Shown here in pieces: positions 57,418-64,000 of a stretch of DNA of 64,000 nt. The stretch's first letter is position 1. Each line of letters begins with the position of its first letter. A program made the position numbers and the translations under genes. The stretch comes from Linum tenue (Eukaryota; Streptophyta; Magnoliopsida; Malpighiales; Linaceae): the NCBI GenBank assembly GCA_946122785.1, contig CAMGYJ010000002.1:22976492-23040491 (forward strand), given 5' to 3'. Under the pieces are notes generated by a model, which did not search any database, was not told the DNA's origin, and saw nothing but the letters and a program-made list of their open reading frames with translations.

Positions 57418-59654
57418 TCAATCATCATCAACCAAATCACTCATGATAGTACCCTCATCCAAGCAAAACTCTTTCAACTCTGCAAAATTAACAACACACT
57501 AAATAAATTAATAATTATCTTTTTTATAAGAAAATTAATAATTATCTTAACAAATATTGAATGATAAAAAAAATTATATTTCATACCTTGTTCAAGTTCT
57601 TCAATTTCTTCAAATTGCTCTTCCATGTCAATTGGAAGAGTACTCGATCGAAGCCAATTTTGACCACAAATCAAACTTTCAACAATCAAGGGAGTCAAAG
57701 AACTCCGAAATGTATCTAAAACGCGCCCCCCGGTACTGAAAGCAGACTCAGATGCAACAGTTGATACTGGAATCGCCAACACATCTCTAGCCATCAAACT
57801 CAGTATTGGATACTCACCAGAATGCTTCTTCCACCATGCTAAAATGTCAAATGTTTTGTCCTCATCATCCTCAAGATTCGCTTTTAAGTACCTCTCAAGC
57901 TCTGAAAGTGTAGTTTCTCCCACCCTATCTTCCATTCTCTTTCTCTTGAATTTTTTCTTCAAATAATCCTCCACACTTTCAGATTCATCATTCTCATTTG
58001 GTGCTATACTCCCCGCACTTCTTGATGAGCTTCCACTAGTAACCCCTCTCATTTCAGAATAGTCCTTGAACATATCCTCCAAAACACCATTCACACTCTC
58101 AAACAACACATTTTTAGTCCAAATTCCCCCATGTTCTATTCCATAAACCTCATCAAGCACAAAACAGGCATACTCCAACTTGTACCTCGGGTCAAGAACC
58201 ACAGCAATAAACAGTAAGGGATTGATGTCATCAAAGGTGCCCCAATACTTGTCATGCTTAGCTTTCATTCTTCTTGCCATGATTTTGTGACTCTCAATTT
58301 CTGATGAAGTTTCTTTTGTAAGCATACAAGCAATTCCATATACGACATGAAAGAGATCATTGCTTGTGACATACAAAGAACCTGAAATTTTCATTGTGGC
58401 ATCATAGAAGATCTTCAGAAAAGGAACTAGAGACTCCACATAATGCCAATCCAACTCATTTGGTGTCCCTTTCAACTTCTCTAGCTCAACTTTATACTTA
58501 GGATCTTCTTCCTCTAACCTCTCAAATGCCCTTTTAAATACCAAAGCGGACTCCAACATCAAGAAAGTGGAATTCCATCTAGTCTCCACGTCTAAACATA
58601 CAAGTTTCTTGGTCTCTAACTTCTCCTCATGGGCACAAGTCTTAAATCTTTGCATTCTGGAATTAGACGATCTCACATATCTCACAGCGGACCGGATACG
58701 ATGGATTGAATCATCAACATCTTTCAATCCGTCTTTCACAGTCAAGTTCAATATGTGAGCACAACATCTCATGTGGAGATGTATACCCTTCAACACACTC
58801 CCTTTCCAATTGTTAATCCTTTTCTTCAAATATGTCATGCCCACATCATTCGAACTTGCATTATCCACGGTCACAGTTAGAACCCTATCAATTCCCCAAT
58901 TAAGCAAGTGTTTTTCAACCGTTTTTCCAATCGTGAGACCCGTGTGATTAGGAATAGGAGAGAAGTTGATAATTCTTTTCTGCATTTTCCATTCATTATC
59001 AATGAAATGAGCAGTAAGACTCATGTAGTCCAAATGATGTCTACTTGCCCAAATATCAGTCGTGAGACAAACTCTAATCTGTGAATGCTTGAAGTAATTT
59101 TTCAACTTCTCCTTCTCGGCCAAAAACAACTTAAAACAATCTTTGGCTATGGTGATCCTAGAAGGGATGTGAAACTCAGGTCTCAACGAATGGACAAAAT
59201 CACGGAAACCTTCACGCTCGACTTGTCTAAAAGGTGACTCATCAATTATGATCATTCTAGCAAGTTTCATTCTCGAGACAACTGAATCATATGTGTGAGG
59301 TGTAAAAGTAGGAGATGTACTACTGGTACCCTGAGCTGCATTACTAGTACCTTGAGCGCTAGGAGTTCTAGACTTCTTCAGATTATAAAGACTGTACGGA
59401 TATTTTTTGCATCTTTCCAAATGCCTTTTCAAAGTGCTTGTTCCATAAGTAGCTGCACATTTTATCTTCGTTGGACAGTATTTGCAAACAGCTTTTCTAG
59501 TTTCCTTATCCGCCCAATTCAGTCTAGTAAAATGCGGCCATACAGCTGAAGTTCCGAACGTACCTTCTTCATTTTCATCAACTTCCAACGGAGGATCTCC
59601 TTGGGAAGTTGCATTGGTGGAGACATCGATGGGATTGCTGCTCGCTTCATCCAT
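57418..59654 (-). CDS. hAT transposase with BED zinc finger, two exons
   Basis: Exons 59654-57587 and 57479-57418 with a 107-bp GT-AG intron encode 709 aa. A BED finger lies at about residues 35-85 (CKYC..., HLERC). The RNase H-like catalytic region has CLTTDIWAS and LTVTVDNASSND with two catalytic acidic residues, and HMRCCAHILNLTVKDGL is the family's C/H block. The C-terminal dimerisation domain is clear: LAWWKKHSGEYPILSLMARD and STVASESAFSTGGRVLD. It belongs with plant RICESLEEPER/DAYSLEEPER-like proteins, but terminal repeats and duplications show it is still in a transposon. Without splicing the frame would run into the intron and add about 35 hydrophobic residues. Confidence 0.92.
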
Positions 59655-61668
59655 ATCCTGCCATTATAACCAATTTTAAAGGGCAGTATTGGCAAATGAA
59701 ATCTGGAAAGCTGTTCATACTTCATACCATTAACAATGTTAAAACGAAACACGCCATGATAATCTATCATTAGCCTTTTAAACCCTCTAGCTTACTAGCT
59801 TACTAGCTTATCTTTTAAACCCACTAACAGATGCCTAATTGGCCTTAATGACTCTGCTACGATAGTGGCCAACCAACACAGACAGAAATGCATCAATGCC
59901 TCTGCCACTATGATGAAGATATATAGAACAAGAGCCAGTTCACCCACTACCAATCATTAAGATGGACCACACTTGTAGCAGTGAACTGAACTGAACATGA
60001 CTTACAAACAGTTGAAGCTTTTCTCAAAACCACAATATGGGAAGCCATTCGAAATGCCTTTTTGTTTTTTTTTTCACTTGAAGCTCTTCGTAATAACTAA
60101 TAAGACACCACATTAAGTAGCCAGCAGTATGATGGCATTGTACAGAGCCAGTTCATCCATATCCTGCCATTATAACACAAAAAGAATCCTAGAGTGGACT
60201 TTCTTCATCGAAACACAAAAAGAATGCTAAGGTGGTAAAATTGTGACAGCAGAGACATGAATAGATAGTACAAAGAACCAGGAGGCCCTTTAAGAAACAA
60301 CGAGAGACGCGACGAGAGCTTCATTATGACATTTTGATGTTCTTCTACAGCTGCTGTTATCATTGAGCTACATCGATTCCTACTGCAATATTCAAGGGTC
60401 ATGGGGCAACTATTCAAGGGTCATCTATTCCTACTGCAATATTCGGGACATGATTACACCATAAGGATGGGGTGACTTTAACCAACCTAGCAGGCGACAG
60501 TAAGTACTACTAACCCTCCAACAAGTACACAACTCAATCACTTGTTTGCCATTTCTTCTTCTCACTAATATAACTATCTACTCCCCTTACTAACAACGAA
60601 TGCCCTCTGTGCTTGGGTGTTTTGCAGAACTGCAGTTTTCGGAGAACACAGATGCATGGGAAGAGGAGCAGATACAAGTAGGAGAGTACCTTGGTCGAAA
60701 ACCCGCTTGAATTTTCAGCGAGTCAAATCCTTCTTGGACTTGAGATTCATAGATGGACACCAATGGCTGAGACTGTAGCTCTTCCCCTTCTTTCTTTCCG
60801 CTGGTTATTCTTTCATTCCTTCCCTTCTCCCTCCCATTTAAGGGGATTCTGTCACATTTTAGAAAGACAAGTACAGGTCAGGCACACTTCTAACCCTACA
60901 CCAATTTGTAGATTTATGATCTCTATTGAATGCCAGACCGGAAAATCAGTTTTAGTATTTCCTATATCAGTCAGAGACCAAAACCCAGGTGAGCAATTGA
61001 AAGATATAGAAGAAAACCCAGGCGAGCAATTCAAAACACGAAGGCCACGAAGTATATACCTTGAACACGAGGGACGAAAGCTATCTTCCCTGCAAAGGAG
61101 TGAACAAAACCCAGGTAAGCAATTGAAGCACAAGGGAGTCGAGAACTAATCAGAAACCAGGATCTGCGCGACTCACCTGGATGTTGGTTCTCAGTCGACT
61201 CCGCTAGATGATCAGAGTAGTTGAAGACAATCGACCTTGAGATCAGAGCACGAAGACTGGGCTGCCAGGGCTGGACGCCGGGCGGCAGTCGCCGAGAATC
61301 AGTCAATGGGTTTTCAGTCGATGAGAACGTCGTTACAACGGTGGCGACGATGAAGGCAGTCGGTGGCGTCCCTGAGCTCGGAGAACGCCGCCGAAAGATG
61401 TTGGAGATTTAGGGTGAATTTTTCTTTCAGCCGAGAAGAGTGTGTGTTCGTCTTCGTCAATTTTCACAGGGGTAGGGTCATTTCGGGTTATTAGGGTCAG
61501 GATGGGTCTTTTAGGGTCAAGTGTAATTTGACCCGGCCCTTACAGAGTTAAAGTGATGACCCGGCCCAATTTTGACCCTTCATACAAATTGACCCGGCTC
61601 GACCCTAAGGGTCGGGTCGGGGCGGGTCGAAGGGTTTTCAGGGTCAAAGCTTCAGCCCTACTGATATA

Positions 61669-61907
61669 GTGTTGGCGAACTAATCACTTATTCCCAATAA
61701 TTCGAGTTGTTGGAAAAGACATAGTTAAACCTTTTAACCTCTTATATAACGCGGATGATCTTCATGAAAGCAAAGAAGTGCCTACTCAAGTAAGTGCGGC
61801 ACTCAACAATTGATTTATCAGCAGACTTTCTACGAACGAAGAACACGAACTAAAAAAACACAGGAAAGAAAAATAGAGAGGTCCGAAAAGGTTAAAATGC
61901 TTACAAG
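61669..61907. other. Spacer between hAT and foldback MULE
   Basis: Nothing recognised. Confidence 0.4.
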
Positions 61908-61916
61908 GTGTTTTGT

Positions 61917-63232
61917 GGAAAAAATCCAAAAGTACCACTGTTTAAAAAATAAATTCCAAAAATACCACCCAATCCCAAAAAATTCCAAAAATACCACCCT
62001 TTTTCAAAAACCGCCACCCCATCCAGCGGTTTGGTCGAAAACCGGTTGTCGGGGGCGCGGTTTTGGACCAAACCGCGGGCCTAGGGGGCGGTTATTAAAA
62101 AAAAAAAAATTGGACCAAAACCGCTGGGTGGGGTGGCGGTTTGGCCCAAAACCGCCACCCCAACCAGCGGTTTGGTCCAAAAGTTCGGTCGAAACTTCAA
62201 ACGAACGTAACTTTGCACTTGGGTATCCGATCGTAGCGATTTTTTTTTTCATTTCGCATAAATTTTCAAGATCTACAACTTTTACTAGGATAAAATTTTC
62301 AAAACAGGAACTATTTGTGGATATACGGGACCTTGAGAATAACTTTACCTTTACTTTTCAGAAATCTATGTACATTTTGAAATTATGATTATGTTAAAAG
62401 TTGTAGATCTTGAAAAGTTATGCGGAATCAAAAAAAAGTTCATAACATTCGGAGTTTGGAGCACAAAGTTATGGCCGCCCAAAGTTTGACGAAAGGCGAG
62501 ACCCGGCGGTTTGCGGCTTGCAAGATCTCAAAAAGTTTGCGGCCTCCATTTTTTGAATCCGAATAAATTTTTGAGATCTTGCAAGTCTCAAACAGTCGGG
62601 TTCCGTCTTCGTCTCGAAAAAACGTCATTTGCCACCCCGAACGACCTTTTTTTTATTTCGTCAAACTTTGGGCGGCCATAACTTTGTGCTCCAAAATCCG
62701 AATGTCATGAATATTTTTTTATTCCGCATAACTTTTCAAGATCTACAACTTTAAATATAATCATAATTTCAAAATGTACATAGATTTCTGAAAAGTAAAG
62801 GTAAAGTTATTCTGAAGGTCCCGTATATCCACAAATAGTTCCTGTTTTGAAAATTTCATCCTAGTAAAAGTTGTAGATCTTGAAAAGTTATGCGAAATGA
62901 AAAAAAAAAATCACTACGATCGGATACCCGAGTGCAAAGTTACGTTCGTTTGAAGTTTCGATCGAACTTTTGGACCAAACCGCTGGTTGGGGTGGCGGTT
63001 TTGGGCCAAACCGCCACCCCACCCAGCGGTTTTGGTCCAATTTTTTTTTTTTTAATAACCGCCCCCTAGGCCCGCGGTTTGGTCCAAAACCGCGCCCCCG
63101 ACAAGCGGTTTTCGACCAAACCGCTGGGTGGGGTGGCGGTTTTTGAAAAAGGGTGGTATTTTTGGAATTTTTTGGGATTGTGTGGTATTTTTGGAAAAAA
63201 ATTTTAAACAGTGGTACTTTTGGATTTTTTCC
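61917..63232. mobile_element. Foldback MULE: giant palindrome with 9-bp TSD
   Basis: Two arms of about 578 bp (61917-62494 and 62656-63232) are inverted copies with few differences, separated by a 161-bp spacer that itself has an 18-bp inverted repeat (CTTGCAAGATCTCAAAAA near 62517 and its complement near 62570). The element starts GGAAAAAATCC and ends GGATTTTTTCC. It is flanked by identical 9-bp duplications GTGTTTTGT (61908-61916 and 63233-63241), the Mutator signature. Each arm also holds GC-rich internal inverted repeats around AAACCGC and GCGGTTT. No protein is encoded. Confidence 0.9.
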
Positions 63233-63241
63233 GTGTTTTGT

Positions 63242-63689
63242 AAGCATATATTTACACGGCCCAAATCTTCTTCACGTGGGCCCAGTTGTGATCTAAGGGT
63301 TGAAGGAGGCGGGCTCTTTTTGGCTCACTTAAGTGAGCTTTTGTGGACTTTTTCCACAAGCCGACATAGCAGATTGAGGCGATGGAGGTGGCTCCGGGTC
63401 CACTTAAGAGATAAAGGGAAGAGATAAGACTAACTCCAACCCATAAAGGGGAATTTGGCTCCCCAAATAACCAAATATGGCTTTTTAGCTCCCAAAACCC
63501 TTTCTCGCTCTTTTAACATTAAAATATTTTCAATAAGGAAAGGGCATTGCAATGTGACTGATTGTTTGATAATGAAAACATAGTATTTTTTAAAATTAAC
63601 GATAAGACAATGAACCGGCCATCGGGCTGGGCACAGATACTAGTTAACTATAATTTCTAAACCAATTTCTCACACGTTCAACTAATCAT
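63242..63689. other. Intergenic region
   Basis: No gene recognised. Confidence 0.4.
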
Positions 63690-63950
63690 ATTGTTTGTGG
63701 ATGTTTATCTTAAATATTGAACAATTAGTATGAATGATTTGTGAGTTAGTGTAATGTACTAGACAATAGTAGTGCAAACTAGTGTACTTGCATCTTTGTA
63801 CATGAACCCGCGGATACCCAGTGGTTTGGGTTGGGTTTGAGTTCTTCAAATTCAGTGGGTTTTACCCCATTTTTTTTGTTGTGGATAAACCCATGGCTTT
63901 GGGTTTGGGTTTGGCATAATTCGCCCCAACCCGAACCATTGTCATCCCTA
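63690..63950. mobile_element. Truncated hAT MITE (TAGGGATGGCAA family)
   Basis: The right end TTGTCATCCCTA at 63939-63950 and the AACCCG/GGGTTT-rich stretch before it match the right half of the MITE at 18117-18799, and the AT-rich part from about 63690 is also similar. The left half is missing. Confidence 0.7.
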
Positions 63951-64000
63951 GTGAGGAGTAAGTAACTCGATGCGCTCACCCGAACAACCCGCAACCCGAT

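Larger units (their letters stand above)
56582..61660 (-). mobile_element. Complete, probably autonomous hAT transposon
   Basis: The 5079-bp element starts TAGGGCTGAAATTTTG and ends CAAAGCTTCAGCCCTA, with two mismatches in 16 bp. Identical 8-bp duplications CTGATATA flank it (56574-56581 and 61661-61668). GACCCGCCCC / GGGTC motifs crowd both ends (about 56600-56755 and 61480-61650). It encodes an intact BED-finger hAT transposase on the minus strand. Next to the left end, 56830-57260 is a degenerate AT-rich tandem repeat. The remaining 2 kb to the right of the gene would be promoter and 5' UTR. Confidence 0.93.

Noticed and set aside
60691..61149. 152-codon plus-strand frame inside the hAT element
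   Set aside because: No known domain; it opposes the transposase transcript leader and contains three short CCCAGGTGAGCAATT-like repeats. Not supported as a gene.
61810..62388. 192-codon frame and its partner at 62888-63247
   Set aside because: They are the two inverted arms of the foldback MULE read in corresponding frames; nothing protein-like.
61897..63247. Slightly larger inverted repeat with outer ATGCTTACA/TGTAAGCAT
   Set aside because: The exact 9-bp duplication GTGTTTTGT sets the element ends at 61917 and 63232; the outer match looks coincidental.
1..64000. tRNA, rRNA or microRNA genes
   Set aside because: None was recognised by eye; a tRNAscan or covariance-model search was not possible here, so short RNA genes cannot be excluded.

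Overview
The window is nuclear DNA of a flowering plant, most probably a eudicot. The evidence is spliced GT-AG genes, an NRT1/PTR transporter, a ginkbilobin-type DUF26 secretory protein, a plant-type L1 LINE with DUF4283 ORF1 and RNase H, and plant hAT, CACTA, MULE and Ty1/copia elements. The species cannot be fixed from the sequence. No tRNA, rRNA or CRISPR array was recognised.

Layout. 1-3.48 kb: intergenic sequence, an 8-bp-TSD hAT MITE and the first DUF26 gene (2769-3188). 3.48-9.83 kb: a CACTA element with perfect ends and 3-bp TSD; it encodes no transposase that I can see but holds a purple acid phosphatase exon, a possible F-box fragment and a nested solo LTR. 9.9-15.0 kb: a truncated minus-strand copia, split by a 2.19 kb retroelement whose two LTR arms face each other. 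15.2-15.5 kb: a duplicated piece of the last exon of the transporter gene. 16.48-16.94 kb: the second DUF26 gene. 17.1-18.8 kb: two hAT MITEs. 18.9-24.9 kb: a nearly full-length LINE with one frameshift. 25.2-28.4 kb: retroelement debris and a second copy of the same copia. 28.6-33.1 kb: an intact four-exon NPF transporter gene, minus strand. 33.8-45.3 kb: decayed copia, MULE and another copia, with a hAT-like MITE and a solo LTR. 46.4-47.7 kb: two hAT MITEs end to end. 48.2-55.5 kb: a gene-dense island with a caprin-like RGG protein, an h-type thioredoxin and a type II DnaJ co-chaperone. 56.58-61.66 kb: a complete hAT element with intact transposase, 16-bp-class TIRs and identical 8-bp TSDs. 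61.9-63.2 kb: a 1.3 kb foldback MULE that is almost one long hairpin, with 9-bp TSD. The window ends in another hAT MITE fragment.

How it fits together. The host genes do unrelated jobs (apoplastic defence, solute transport, mRNP biology, redox control, protein folding) and are not a cluster. The common thread is transposition. Many elements keep exact target-site duplications, so nesting order can be read directly: solo LTR inside CACTA, inverted-LTR element inside copia (a duplicated empty copy at 27.3 kb proves the insertion), solo LTR inside a decayed MULE. The intact hAT at 56.6 kb and the many hAT-type MITEs suggest this superfamily has been active here.
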